Assembly: GCF_014803405.1 (NCBI RefSeq)
Contig: NZ_JACYFG010000035.1
Location: forward strand, 62,001 to 126,000
Length of the DNA stretch: 64,000 nucleotides
Direction: 5' to 3'
Origin: Pelagicoccus enzymogenes
Lineage (GTDB): Bacteria; Verrucomicrobiota; Verrucomicrobiia; Opitutales; Opitutaceae
The notes below the pieces were generated by a model. That model had not been told where the DNA came from. It searched no databases and was given only the letters and a program-made list of their open reading frames with translations. Made by a program: the position numbers and the translations under genes. Shown here piece after piece: positions 28,069-37,611 of the stretch (its first letter is position 1; each line of letters begins with the position of its first letter).

Positions 28069-29520
28069 ATGCCCCTCAGCCCACTGTCCACGATTCTCGT
28101 AGTCGACGACAACCTCGGAGCCAGACGCTCAATAGAGGCTCTACTCACTCAAGAAAACTACCGTTTCCTCCTCGCGGACAGCGGAACCACCGCCCTCCAG
28201 GTGCTCGAAACGCACACCCCCGACGTCATATTGCTCGACGTCATGATGCCCGGCATGAACGGCTTCGAGGTTTGCCAAAAGATCCGCAGCACGCCCCATA
28301 TCTCCGAAATACCGATCATCATGATCACCGCCTTGGACGACGAGGAATCGATGATCCAAGGCATCGACGCAGGCGCCGACGACTTTCTGTCCAAGCCCAT
28401 AAGCAAGATCGAACTGCGTTCCCGAATCCGCAGTATCCTTCGCCTCAACCGATTCAGAAAACTCTGCGACGAGCGACAGAAGTTCGAGTTGGTCGTGGCC
28501 CAATCCCACCGCGGATATGTGGTTATCGACGCAGACAACCGTATCTTGTCCTCCAATACAGCGGCGGAAAACATGCTGCAACTCTCCCCAGAAGAGACTC
28601 AGCAAAATCCCCATTTTTTCGATACGGCGAGGAAGCTATTCACGATTCAACCCGATGACATCGAAACCAAGATAGAGCATCAAACGGAATCCAGAGAACT
28701 CGACCCCTTCATCCTCGTTCGGTCCGCCCAAAACGAACAAGCGGCTAAATGGATACGAGTTACCTTCCAAGATCTCGGCCTCAGCCAAATCGGACAACAT
28801 TTCCTGCGCCTAGAGGACATCTCGGACCGAATCATATCGTTTCAAGAGAAGCACACCTTCTCCCGCATGATCACGCACAAGCTGCTCACTCCCCTAAACG
28901 CTATCAAGGCCGCCCACCAACTACTCGATACCAGGGACCCCACCCCCGAGCGCATCACCCAAATCCAAGCTATCCAAAAAAAAGGCATCGACCGCCTCGA
29001 GTACGACATCCACTCCATCCTCAGCTTCCTCGAAGCCGAACGCAATCCGCGCAATTTACTGAAAATCGCCGACGCCAGGATCCACATTCAACGCCTTGCA
29101 GAAACCTCGCCCTTCCACTTTGAAGTCTTCCAAGAAGCCACATTCGCTCCAGACGACTCCATCCACATCTCAGGGCATGCCTTCGATGCCTGCCTTCGAG
29201 AAATTGTGGAAAACGCGATCAAATTCCATCGCGGAGCCACCGTTTCCATCGATTGCTACATCAAAAAGGCAGAAGATCCGCAACGGGTTCTCATCGTGTT
29301 TCAAAACAACTCGTATCCATTGAGCAAGGACGAGCTCGCCAACGCTTGGAAGCCCTACTGGCAAGCCGATCGCTATGTAACAGGCGAAATAGCCGGCATG
29401 GGCCTTGGGCTATCGCTGATAGCCGCAAACGTATGGACTGCCGGCGGCACTTGCAAAATCGAGAACCACTCTCAAACCGACGGAGTGCAGCTCACCCTTT
29501 CTTTTCCCATCCAAGCCTGA
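28069..29520 (+). CDS. Response regulator-PAS-histidine kinase hybrid
   Basis: The protein has 483 residues. An intact N-terminal receiver domain has ILVVDDN (acidic pair), VILLDVMMPGMNG (phospho-accepting Asp near residue 55) and FLSKPISK (Lys). A PAS-like domain follows (about 140-260), then a kinase core in which the expected His is in FSRMITHKLLTPLNAI: the residue after His is Lys instead of the usual Glu. The ATPase domain has a recognisable ENAIKF N box and GMGLGLSL G2 box. I infer a phosphorelay partner of the preceding kinase. No output DNA-binding domain is present in either protein. Confidence 0.85.
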   Translation: MPLSPLSTILVVDDNLGARRSIEALLTQENYRFLLADSGTTALQVLETHTPDVILLDVMMPGMNGFEVCQKIRSTPHISEIPIIMITALDDEESMIQGIDAGADDFLSKPISKIELRSRIRSILRLNRFRKLCDERQKFELVVAQSHRGYVVIDADNRILSSNTAAENMLQLSPEETQQNPHFFDTARKLFTIQPDDIETKIEHQTESRELDPFILVRSAQNEQAAKWIRVTFQDLGLSQIGQHFLRLEDISDRIISFQEKHTFSRMITHKLLTPLNAIKAAHQLLDTRDPTPERITQIQAIQKKGIDRLEYDIHSILSFLEAERNPRNLLKIADARIHIQRLAETSPFHFEVFQEATFAPDDSIHISGHAFDACLREIVENAIKFHRGATVSIDCYIKKAEDPQRVLIVFQNNSYPLSKDELANAWKPYWQADRYVTGEIAGMGLGLSLIAANVWTAGGTCKIENHSQTDGVQLTLSFPIQA

Positions 29521-29747
29521 GCAGCCGGCGCCTCTACCTCAAACCTAGCCAGAGAATCCCTACATCAGCTACGCCGCCCCCTAGAACCGCACCGACGACT
29601 GCTATCCGCCCGAAGCCATCCCGTCGTTCCTGGCCTCAAAGGTATCGCACCCCGGAGCGGCATCAGGCAGGTGAGCTGAGATGGGAACCCCCTCGTAATG
29701 CTGTGCTTTGACAGCCGTCGTTCCCCGCTACCCTTCGAACGGAAAAC

Positions 29748-29823
29748 TGGTGGAGCCGATCGGGATCGAACCGACGACCTCCTGCATGCCATGCAGGCGC
29801 TCTTCCAACTGAGCTACGGCCCC
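29748..29823 (-). tRNA. tRNA-Ala (anticodon GGC), CCA end encoded
   Basis: On the minus strand a 76-base cloverleaf starts GGGGCCGTAGCTCAGTTGG and ends GGCTCCACCA. The acceptor stem has seven pairs, one of them G-U. The anticodon arm CCTGC-ATGGCAT-GCAGG gives anticodon GGC (29788-29790), reading alanine GCC/GCU codons. The T-arm has GGTTCGATCCC. No other tRNA is nearby. Confidence 0.96.
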
Positions 29824-29947
29824 AAAACAGAGTCGCTAAAACGGCAACGAATCAGTCCCTTGGCAAGAGAAATTTTGGAGAAAGTTGAAGGATTTTGCGC
29901 AAGCCGAGATTTTGGGCTCCGACAACCCTCCGATGAGAGCTCGCGCT

Positions 29948-30196
29948 CTAGCTCACTCCCTGCTCGGCGAGAAATGGGACCAGCTCCTCCACGCCGAAGT
30001 CCGCTAGCACTGCACCGCCCAACTTCATGGTGGGAGCTTTGCTTTGACCGGAGATCTCGACCATCTCCGCCATGGCAGCTGGATCGGACCGTACTTCCTT
30101 CACGGTGTATTCGATCCCTTTCTTCTTGAGGTAAGCTTCAGCTTCGATGCACCAAGGGCATCCAGACTTAACGTAAACGATTGGTTTCTCTTTCAT
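29948..30196 (-). CDS. Glutaredoxin-like protein
   Basis: The protein has 82 residues. The start at 30196 (MKEKPIVYVKSGCPWC) gives a typical glutaredoxin N-terminus; 16 upstream in-frame residues are ignored. The redox site is CPWC at about residues 13-16. QSKAPTMKLGG holds the expected cis-proline region, with Thr-Met in place of the usual Val-Pro (T-V-P in most members), which I read as a variant. It is expected to reduce disulfides or mixed disulfides in the cytoplasm. The 124 bp between it and the tRNA-Ala gene has no gene. Confidence 0.82.
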   Translation of the reverse strand: MKEKPIVYVKSGCPWCIEAEAYLKKKGIEYTVKEVRSDPAAMAEMVEISGQSKAPTMKLGGAVLADFGVEELVPFLAEQGVS

Positions 30197-30375
30197 GGTG
30201 TTCTCTACCCGATAGTGAACGTACAAATCGACTGAGGGCTGCATCTAGTCAAACCGAGAACGACCTCCCCAGTCATCAGAACGCTCGCGCGATTCATGGC
30301 ATTCCTGGGGAAATCGAAAATCAAGGGCCCTGGGAGCAAGCCCAGTCCGACTCCGCTTCGTCTCGAGCGACGCGC

Positions 30376-31449
30376 CTAAGCGAGCGTTTCCTCGAGGCTA
30401 GGGTAATCGACGTAGCCTACGGGGTCCTCTTTCTTGGGGCTGTAGAAAGTGTCCGGATCGGGTTCGTTGAGCGGGGCATTTTCCTTGAGCCTTCGCACCA
30501 AATCTGGATTGGCGATAAAGAGCTGCCCGTAAGAGACTGCGTCCGCGATACCTTCCGACACAAGCTTCGCTCCGGATTCGGCGGTGAGCCCTTGGTTAGC
30601 GATGTAAGTACCGCCGAACTTCCGCTTCATTTCGAGACTCACGCTGTCCTCGCTCACAGACTCGCGGGTAAAGATGAAGGCGATTCCGCGCTTGCCGAGT
30701 TCTTCCGCAACGTATCCAAACGTTTCGGACGGATTCGAATCACCCATGTCATGGGCGTCACAGGCAGGAGCTAGGTGCATTCCGACCCGGTCCGACCCCC
30801 AAACGGAAATCACCGCATCCGCCACCTCGAGCATCAAGCGGGCGCGGTTTTCAACAGAGCCGCCATACACGTCGCTGCGCTTGTTGGTCGAATCCTGCAA
30901 AAACTGGTCCAGAAGGTAACCGTTGGCCCCATGGATCTCAACGCCGTCGAAGCCGGCTCGCTTGGCGTTCTCAGCCCCTTTTCGAAAGGCCTCTACAATC
31001 GCAGGAATCTCCTCCGTCTCCAATGCTCGGGGCGTCTCGAATTCCTTTTCCGGACGAATGTGGCTGACGTGGCCTGCCGGTTTGACGGCCGAAGGGGCGA
31101 CCGGCAACTTGCCGTCCAGGTAAACCGGATCCGAGATGCGCCCCACATGCCAGAGCTGCAAAATGATTTGCCCGCCCGCATCGTGTACCGCCTGGGTCAC
31201 TTGCTTCCAGCCTTCGACCTGCTCCTCCGACCAAATCCCAGGAGTGTTCGCGTAGCCAACCCCCATCGGATCGACGGACGTCGCCTCCGAAATGATCAAG
31301 CCGGCTGTCGCCCGTTGAGCATAGTATTCGGCCATCAAAGCGTTGGGAACGCGTCCTTCGCTCGCGCGGCAACGCGTGAGCGGCGCCATGATGATTCTGT
31401 TCGGGAGTTCCCAGGCTCCTATCTTAATCGGGTCGTGCAAAGTATTCAT
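30376..31449 (-). CDS. Old Yellow Enzyme-family ene-reductase
   Basis: The protein has about 357 residues and is an FMN-dependent NADPH dehydrogenase/alkene reductase. The start at 31449 (MNTLHDPIKIGAWEL) matches the family. Hallmarks are NRIIMAPLTRCRA, QLWHVGRIS (FMN contact), EIHGANGYLLDQFLQDSTNKRSDVYGG (barrel motif, about residues 180-206) and SVENRARLMLEV. Such enzymes reduce activated C=C bonds of enones and nitro-compounds; the physiological substrate is unknown. It lies 180 bp downstream of the glutaredoxin start on the same strand. No regulator is adjacent. Confidence 0.92.
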   Translation of the reverse strand: MNTLHDPIKIGAWELPNRIIMAPLTRCRASEGRVPNALMAEYYAQRATAGLIISEATSVDPMGVGYANTPGIWSEEQVEGWKQVTQAVHDAGGQIILQLWHVGRISDPVYLDGKLPVAPSAVKPAGHVSHIRPEKEFETPRALETEEIPAIVEAFRKGAENAKRAGFDGVEIHGANGYLLDQFLQDSTNKRSDVYGGSVENRARLMLEVADAVISVWGSDRVGMHLAPACDAHDMGDSNPSETFGYVAEELGKRGIAFIFTRESVSEDSVSLEMKRKFGGTYIANQGLTAESGAKLVSEGIADAVSYGQLFIANPDLVRRLKENAPLNEPDPDTFYSPKKEDPVGYVDYPSLEETLA

Positions 31450-31572
31450 ACTTGGATCTAAGTTGTTTTGAAGCTGCTTTCCTCTACGACAAGAACAGCC
31501 GCTCAACTGCAGGTGTTGCACGATTTCTTTGCCACGTCTCGGTCACAGCAGAAACGGACCCGCAATCGCTAT

Positions 31573-31923
31573 CTACCGCTTTCGATCTTTTCCCACTCCC
31601 ACGCGCTCCCTCGCCCGCAGGCACTGGTCGCTGCCACGCTCGAATCGACGGCAAACCTCCGGCCGGCTTTCATAGATAGCGCAGAGTTGGTTTTCGCCCA
31701 AAAAGGCGCAGCCCTGCGTATGGGCCAATGGATACATGCGATAAGCAACCTCTCCCTTCCCTAGAAAGTCGTCAACGCGTACGCACTTTTCCGATACGAG
31801 CGGTTCGCGTTCAGCATCGCTTACGCTTGCGAAAATAGGATAGCAACGACAACAGGCCCCGCAGTCCGTGCAATCGAGCGCATCCGTTTCGCCCGCCAGC
31901 GGCATATTCACATCTGAGGACAT
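31573..31923 (-). CDS. YkgJ-family cysteine-cluster protein
   Basis: The protein has 116 residues. Its N-terminal cluster CTDCGACCRCYP and later GCAFLGENQLCAIYESRPEVCRRF fit the YkgJ/Fe-S-type zinc-or-iron-chelating family (UPF0153). The metal bound and the function are not established. It is 124 bp upstream of the Old Yellow Enzyme start and 51 bp downstream of the large sensor-kinase gene, all on the minus strand. Confidence 0.85.
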   Translation of the reverse strand: MSSDVNMPLAGETDALDCTDCGACCRCYPIFASVSDAEREPLVSEKCVRVDDFLGKGEVAYRMYPLAHTQGCAFLGENQLCAIYESRPEVCRRFERGSDQCLRARERVGVGKDRKR

Positions 31924-31974
31924 GGGGCTATACCAATCTGCAAAGCGAATGAGTCAAGGAGTCATCGTAGCCAA

Positions 31975-34900
31975 TCATGAGGGCATCGAATCGAGAAAGC
32001 CGGCGATCTCGCGAAACAAGTGCTTCCGCTCCACGGGCTTCGTGAGGCAACTCTGGAATCCCGCGTCAAGCAGCGCATCCACGTCGTTCTTGAAGGCATG
32101 CGCCGTCAGCGCAATCGCGGGCACGTCCGGATCCATCTCGCGAATGGCTTTCAACGCTTCAATTCCTCCGAGATTCGGCATCGAAATATCAAGTAGCAAC
32201 AGGTCGATCTTGCCCTCGAATTCACGGAACTGGCGAATCGCCTGCTCCCCGTCCAGAGCATGAATTAAACGGGCTCCAGTGGGTTCCAAGAAGCGTTCCA
32301 AGATAGTATAGTTGTTCACGATGTCTTCGGCGACGAGAATCCGCCGCCCCACCAAGTCCAACTCTGGAAGCAAACCGCCGAGCTGTTTGCTAGGTTTTCG
32401 AGATTGTGATGATTCCGCAACAAGCTCAACTGGTATCTCGACCGTGAATACAGAGCCTTTTCCAAGCTCGGACTTGAGGCTGAGCTGGAACCCGAGTTCG
32501 TCCGAAAGGCGCCGACAAATTGCGAGCCCCAATCCCGTGCCTTTGGCGAAGGACTTAGTGTTGTCGATGATTTTGTGAAAGCGTTCAAAGACAGCCTCGT
32601 GCTCAGAGGGGGCGATCCCAACCCCAGTATCTTCCACCCAATACTTCAATGTCTTCGTCTCTCGATTAAGCGACATCCCAAAACTCACGATGCCTTGCTC
32701 GGTAAACTTGCAGGCGTTCGTTGCAAGGTTGAGCAGAATCTGGCGAACTCGAACCTTGTCGGCTTCGAAGCGAACGGTAAGCCCGTCCCCTAGCCTGTCG
32801 TCCGCGACGTACTCCACCCCCGCGGGCGCTCGGCTCTTGACCAGCTGCCCAATATCCACGCTCAATTCGTGGAACAGCATCCAAGCGTCGATCGTCTCGT
32901 AGTTGAGGGTCAGCTTCTCCGACTCGAAAATAGAAAAATCGAGGATGTCATTGAGCAACTGAACCAGCATCTCCGTGTTCTCCCGGATACAATTGCTGTA
33001 GTTGTCGAATTCGCCTCGCCCCTCGGCCTCCATCGCTATCAACTGCGAGAAGCCCATAATCGCGTTCAAGGGAGTCCTGATCTCATGCGACATGTTACCG
33101 ATGAATGCGGACTTCAAGCGATCCGAAACCTCCGCCTTGTCACGGGCTGCCTTGAGTTCCCTCGTTCGGGCTTCCACCAGCTCCTCCAGATGGGCCCGAT
33201 GCACTTTAAGCTCTTCGTTCTGCAGCGACAGCTCCTCCTTGGCTTCCGCGAGCTCGCGCGTGCGATCCTCGACGCTTTTCGCGAGAGCGAGCCTCGAACG
33301 CTTCAGCGAAATCACGCGCAGGCGGTAAGCGAGAAAAAGAGCCAATCCCACCACGAGCAATCCGAACAAGCGGAACCAGATAGACTTCCACCACGCAGGA
33401 GCGATGGTAACGAAAATCGTCTCCGCATTGTCCCCCCAGATCCCATCGCTGTTCGACGACTTTACACGAAAGGTATAGCGGCCCGGGTCGAGATTCGTAT
33501 AGATCGCGGTGGACGCCCCTCTCACATACTGCCAGGCTTCATCGAATCCCTCCAGCATGTAGGCATACTCGACGTCATCGTTGCGTGGATACACAAGCGA
33601 CGAAAACCGAAAGGAGAAAACCGAGTCCTCGTACCTGAGCTTAACCTCATCCAAGAGATACGGTTCCTTGCTCAAGGGACCTGCTTCCGGGCTAGGAAAC
33701 ACCTTTCGATTCAATACGCTCAGGTCCGTGATTACGACCTTGGGCAAACTTAAATTGGGCTCGATCTCGTCCGGGCGAAAATGAGTCAAACCGGAGACGC
33801 CCCCCACCCATATTTGACCGTCCGCAGCGACAAAGCTGGAGCGCTTGACGAACTCCTTCGACTGCAAACCGTCCTTGCGGTCATAATTGATAAAGCGCGG
33901 TCGAGCCGGAACACTAACCCCATCGACGAACTGCGACAACCCTTGGTTCGTCGTGATCCAGAGGTTGCCTCTACTATCTTCGCTAATCGACTTGATCGAA
34001 TTGTTTGGCAGGCCGTCGGATACGCTGTAGCGGGTATATCGTTGCGCGTCTGGGTCGAAAGAGATCAGCCCGACTTCGGTTCCCAGCCAGAGCTGGTTAA
34101 GGCTATCGAAGAAAACAACTTCCAGATCGCCGCGGTTTTGCGGCAAAGGATCCCCTGTATGACTAAAATGCTGAAAGTATCCAAGACCTGGATCATACTT
34201 ATCGAGAGAGCTATAGGTAGAAATCCAAAGGTTTCCAATTTCGTCCTCTTCGATGTCGTTTATGTACTGGCTATTGATTGATCGACTGTCTTCAGGGTCG
34301 TGCACATGACGGACAAACGTCTCGTTTTCGGGATCAAACTGGTTGAGTCCCCCTCCTACCGTGCCTATCCACAAATAGCCATTTCGGTCTTCGTAGATGC
34401 AAAATACATTGTTGTTGCTCAGGCTATTCGGATCGCTTGGGTCGTTTAGATAGCGGACAAAGGAATCGCTCTCCGGAACGTATCGATTGAGACCTCCCGC
34501 CCACGCGCCCACCCAAATATCGCCTCTCGAGTCCTTAAAAATCTGATACACCGCATCCGCACCAATCGTGCTGGGGTCTTCCGCAATCGACTTGTATTCG
34601 TGGAAGGTGTCCGTCGTACCGTCATAGCGAACAAGTCCACGTTCTGTCCCCACCCAACGTTGCTCGCCATCGATCAGCACGGAATTCACCTGTTCCCCCA
34701 CGTCGAGATCTCCATCGGTATCATGGATTTTTGTGGTCACGAAACGCTTCTGAGCGCCCGAGAAGTAGTTGGCTCCGTTTCCATAGGTGCCAATCCATAC
34801 CCCTCCCGTATCATCCACGTAAATACAATCAACCCCATCCGCGCTTAAGCTCCGCTCGTCGTGAAGTCGGTTGAAATAGCGCTCCTTCTCCAACAGGTCC

Positions 34901-35760
34901 CCCGTTTCGTCAGCTATTTCCCAAAAGGTGAGCCCCTGCGCCGAAGCATGCCCGAGCCAGATGTCCCCGTTCTGGTCTTCAGCGATACATTGCCCTCGAA
35001 TATCCATCACCTTCTCGACCTTCATGCTGCCCCAATCCCCTAATTCGTAGAGGTAAATGGAGTCCTCGGTCCCGACCCAAACGCGGCCCCAATCGTCTTC
35101 CAACATCGATTGCACCCAGCGATCTCCCGCCCCCTGAGCGTCGTCCAAACGAGTGAAGGAGTCGTTTCTCCGGTCGTAGAGGCAGAGCCCTTCATCCGTT
35201 CCGATCCACAGGCGCTTCCTCCTGTCCTCGAGCAAGTTCCATACGATATTGCTCGGCAAACTCGCGGGGTCGTCCGCCTCGTGCAAATAACGCTTCAACT
35301 CGCCCGAATCCGGTTCGTAGCGAAACAATTCGTTGGGCGTGCCAAACCAATAGCTGCCATCCCAGGCCTGAAGCACCGTACTCACCGTGGCCCGTCCAAT
35401 CGGCTCGAAAAGCTCGAAGCGATCCAGTTCCTCGTCGTAACGGAAGACCCCGCCCAAAGTGCAAACCCAAAGCGTCTGGGCCGCGTCGAGGTAGAGCTCG
35501 TTGATCGATCCGCTTTCGAGGCCACGCATGTTTTCCGACTCGGGCCGGTAGACCCTGAAGTCCCGACCGTCGTAGCGATTCAAGCCGTCCTTGGTGCCGA
35601 ACCACATGAAGCCGTGCGAATCTTGGGCCAGCTTCCGCACCCAACTTTGGGACAAGCCGTCTTCCACTCCGAGACGCGTGAACTTCTTGTCGCCCTGCGA
35701 CCAGGCTACTCCGATAGAGGAGCAGAGGAGCAAACAGAACAGCAACGATCGAAAACGCAT
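31975..35760 (-). CDS. Propeller-type hybrid sensor histidine kinase with receiver domain
   Basis: The protein has 1261 residues. A signal peptide (about 1-21) leads to a large periplasmic sensor made of repeated Reg_prop blades, seen as recurring DSHGFMWFGTKDGLNRYD-type units with W-x-G-T, from about residue 30 to 680. A Y_Y_Y domain (about 690-760) precedes a membrane helix near 765-785. The cytoplasmic part has a coiled coil, HisKA with NMSHEIRTPLNAI (His near residue 890), a HATPase domain, and a C-terminal receiver with LLLLDISMPNLGG (Asp near 1190). Unlike classical hybrid two-component systems, no AraC-type DNA-binding domain follows. It lies upstream of esterase and pectinase genes on the same strand, so it may sense pectin oligosaccharides; that link is inference. 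Confidence 0.9.
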   Translation of the reverse strand: MRFRSLLFCLLLCSSIGVAWSQGDKKFTRLGVEDGLSQSWVRKLAQDSHGFMWFGTKDGLNRYDGRDFRVYRPESENMRGLESGSINELYLDAAQTLWVCTLGGVFRYDEELDRFELFEPIGRATVSTVLQAWDGSYWFGTPNELFRYEPDSGELKRYLHEADDPASLPSNIVWNLLEDRRKRLWIGTDEGLCLYDRRNDSFTRLDDAQGAGDRWVQSMLEDDWGRVWVGTEDSIYLYELGDWGSMKVEKVMDIRGQCIAEDQNGDIWLGHASAQGLTFWEIADETGDLLEKERYFNRLHDERSLSADGVDCIYVDDTGGVWIGTYGNGANYFSGAQKRFVTTKIHDTDGDLDVGEQVNSVLIDGEQRWVGTERGLVRYDGTTDTFHEYKSIAEDPSTIGADAVYQIFKDSRGDIWVGAWAGGLNRYVPESDSFVRYLNDPSDPNSLSNNNVFCIYEDRNGYLWIGTVGGGLNQFDPENETFVRHVHDPEDSRSINSQYINDIEEDEIGNLWISTYSSLDKYDPGLGYFQHFSHTGDPLPQNRGDLEVVFFDSLNQLWLGTEVGLISFDPDAQRYTRYSVSDGLPNNSIKSISEDSRGNLWITTNQGLSQFVDGVSVPARPRFINYDRKDGLQSKEFVKRSSFVAADGQIWVGGVSGLTHFRPDEIEPNLSLPKVVITDLSVLNRKVFPSPEAGPLSKEPYLLDEVKLRYEDSVFSFRFSSLVYPRNDDVEYAYMLEGFDEAWQYVRGASTAIYTNLDPGRYTFRVKSSNSDGIWGDNAETIFVTIAPAWWKSIWFRLFGLLVVGLALFLAYRLRVISLKRSRLALAKSVEDRTRELAEAKEELSLQNEELKVHRAHLEELVEARTRELKAARDKAEVSDRLKSAFIGNMSHEIRTPLNAIMGFSQLIAMEAEGRGEFDNYSNCIRENTEMLVQLLNDILDFSIFESEKLTLNYETIDAWMLFHELSVDIGQLVKSRAPAGVEYVADDRLGDGLTVRFEADKVRVRQILLNLATNACKFTEQGIVSFGMSLNRETKTLKYWVEDTGVGIAPSEHEAVFERFHKIIDNTKSFAKGTGLGLAICRRLSDELGFQLSLKSELGKGSVFTVEIPVELVAESSQSRKPSKQLGGLLPELDLVGRRILVAEDIVNNYTILERFLEPTGARLIHALDGEQAIRQFREFEGKIDLLLLDISMPNLGGIEALKAIREMDPDVPAIALTAHAFKNDVDALLDAGFQSCLTKPVERKHLFREIAGFLDSMPS

Positions 35761-35833
35761 GGGAAAATCCGTGAAATCAGCGTCCTAGGCTCCTCCGAGC
35801 GCCCTCGCTTGTCAACGCGCTCAAAGGCGGCGC

Positions 35834-35849
35834 CCCCCTTGCAAGGGGG
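35834..35849. repeat. GC-rich perfect palindrome
   Basis: CCCCCTTGCAAGGGGG is a perfect 16-base palindrome in the spacer before the sensor-kinase start (minus strand). It could be a protein-binding site or a small hairpin. On the minus strand a T-rich run does not directly follow it, so it is not called as a terminator. Confidence 0.45.
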
Positions 35850-35908
35850 CATCGTCAAACGATTATAAGTTTTTTCACAAAGGCCCGTAGGCCGGGTTCC
35901 AAGAACCT

Positions 35909-37483
35909 TTACAAGTCGACAGGCAGGGTCTCCAAAAATTCGTAACGGCTCCGGTGCGTATCCAGCTGAAGCTCCGGGCTCTCGTCGATGTGCAACACTG
36001 GCTTGTCATTTTCCGCCGCGTAGGCGGGCCATCGGGGAAGCCCCTCAGCATTGGGATCGCCCGTCTTGGCGAACTGGGTCCAGTAAGAGGACATCAATCG
36101 AGCGACCTCGTAGTCTTCGCTCCGCCATGGAAGGTCCTTGGAATCGATGACATCGAAAACGTACTCTATCTCCCAGGAGTGGGCCGCCCTCGCTTGGGCA
36201 TCCGCTCGAGCGCCCTCCGGCAGCGGCAACAGCTGGTCGAAACGATAGCGATAAACGGGAGCGCCCGAGGTCCGAGCGTGCTCCTCGGCAAGCTTCCAAG
36301 TGCCGAAGCCTATGAAACGATCCCCCGCGTAGTCCGCTGCGGCGCGCTTCACTTCCTCCGGAGTGGCGGCCGCATAGACTTCCAGAAACGCATCCGCCCT
36401 TTCACCAAATTCCTCTTTGGCTCGAGCCTGGAAACCTTCCGGAGTCGCAGGCGCCCCTCGCAGGAAGCCCTCCGGTCCGCTCTCGTCCAGATTCCAGCCA
36501 ACCACCAAGGGCACAGGGCGCTGTTCGCCTCGGGCGAAGATCTCGCTCGGGGACTTCGGGAAAAAATAGCCGTCCTCGCAAACAGAGAATTTCCCAAGCC
36601 CTTCCGCCCAGAAGACGTCGATCAACTTGTCCGCCGGGAGCTCCCGAAGCGATTCCAAGGTGGCCCCGCCGAAGTGCTCTTCGAGAAATCCCACCGCGGT
36701 CGCTTCGGCCTCCAATCTCGAGGGTGGCTGCCGCCACGGGCTCAACACCGCCCCGCTTTGGGCAATCGCCTTGTGGAAAAGTCCCTCGGACAAGGGCGTG
36801 GCCATCAGGGAGCTGACCGCCCACGATCCCGCTGACTCTCCAAAGATGGTCACGTTCCCCGGATCGCCGCCAAAAGCCGCGATGTTTTCCTGCACCCACT
36901 CCAATGCCGCCACCATGTCGAGCAGGCCATAGTTACCGGAGGCTCCAACGGCTGACTCCTCCGTCAATTCCGGATGGGCCATAAAGCCAAAGATCCCCAT
37001 GCGGTAGCCGACGCTGACGACGATCACCTCCTTGCGAGCCAACTGGTGCCCATTCTGCCGAGGCTCCGATGTGCCTCCCGCAAAGAAGCCTCCCCCGTGG
37101 ATCCAAAACATGACCGGCAGCTTCTTTCCTTGCGGCGCCGCAGGGCTCCAAACGTTGAGGTAGAGGCAATCCTCGCTCGGTCCCTCGTCGTAGAAAAACA
37201 TGTCATCCCAGATGCGCTTTTGCATGGCCCGCGGACCAAATTTCGTGGCATCCCGCACGCCCTGCCATGGACGGACCGGCTGGGGCCGCTTCCAGCGCAA
37301 GTCGCCCACAGGCGGCGCCGCGTAAGGAATGCCTTTGAAGGAGAGAACCTCCCCGTCAGGACTCGCTTCCCCCTCCACGATGCCACCCGTCACTTTCACC
37401 TGACTGGCCTGGGAGTGAGCGGAGAGCAGGCAAAAGAGAAATGCCAGCGAAAAGGGACGGACGAGCGGGAGCAGTCGTTTCAT
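35909..37483 (-). CDS. Exported type-B carboxylesterase
   Basis: The protein has 524 residues with a signal peptide ending near residue 26 (HSQAS). It is an alpha/beta-hydrolase of the COesterase family: SEDCLYLNVW is the first signature, FWIHGGGFFAGG carries the oxyanion hole, and FGESAGSWAV has the catalytic Ser near residue 215. Near the C-terminal half, AAHSWEIEYVFD holds the candidate catalytic His, and a downstream Glu in the same fold completes the triad (position not firmly assigned). Substrates of this family are acetyl, feruloyl or other esters. Its neighbour is a pectinase with an acetylesterase domain, 128 bp away on the same strand, so a pectin/hemicellulose ester is a reasonable guess. 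Confidence 0.9.
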   Translation of the reverse strand: MKRLLPLVRPFSLAFLFCLLSAHSQASQVKVTGGIVEGEASPDGEVLSFKGIPYAAPPVGDLRWKRPQPVRPWQGVRDATKFGPRAMQKRIWDDMFFYDEGPSEDCLYLNVWSPAAPQGKKLPVMFWIHGGGFFAGGTSEPRQNGHQLARKEVIVVSVGYRMGIFGFMAHPELTEESAVGASGNYGLLDMVAALEWVQENIAAFGGDPGNVTIFGESAGSWAVSSLMATPLSEGLFHKAIAQSGAVLSPWRQPPSRLEAEATAVGFLEEHFGGATLESLRELPADKLIDVFWAEGLGKFSVCEDGYFFPKSPSEIFARGEQRPVPLVVGWNLDESGPEGFLRGAPATPEGFQARAKEEFGERADAFLEVYAAATPEEVKRAAADYAGDRFIGFGTWKLAEEHARTSGAPVYRYRFDQLLPLPEGARADAQARAAHSWEIEYVFDVIDSKDLPWRSEDYEVARLMSSYWTQFAKTGDPNAEGLPRWPAYAAENDKPVLHIDESPELQLDTHRSRYEFLETLPVDL

Positions 37484-37611
37484 AGGAGCTTCGGGGTAAA
37501 ACTAAAAGGAGTGACGGCTCCACAAAGCGCCATGCTTGCGTGAAAGACAAGACGCGGCGCCGGAACCGCCCCTTCTCATTCACTATTGCAGTTTAATCCT
37601 GCTCCCTCGGC

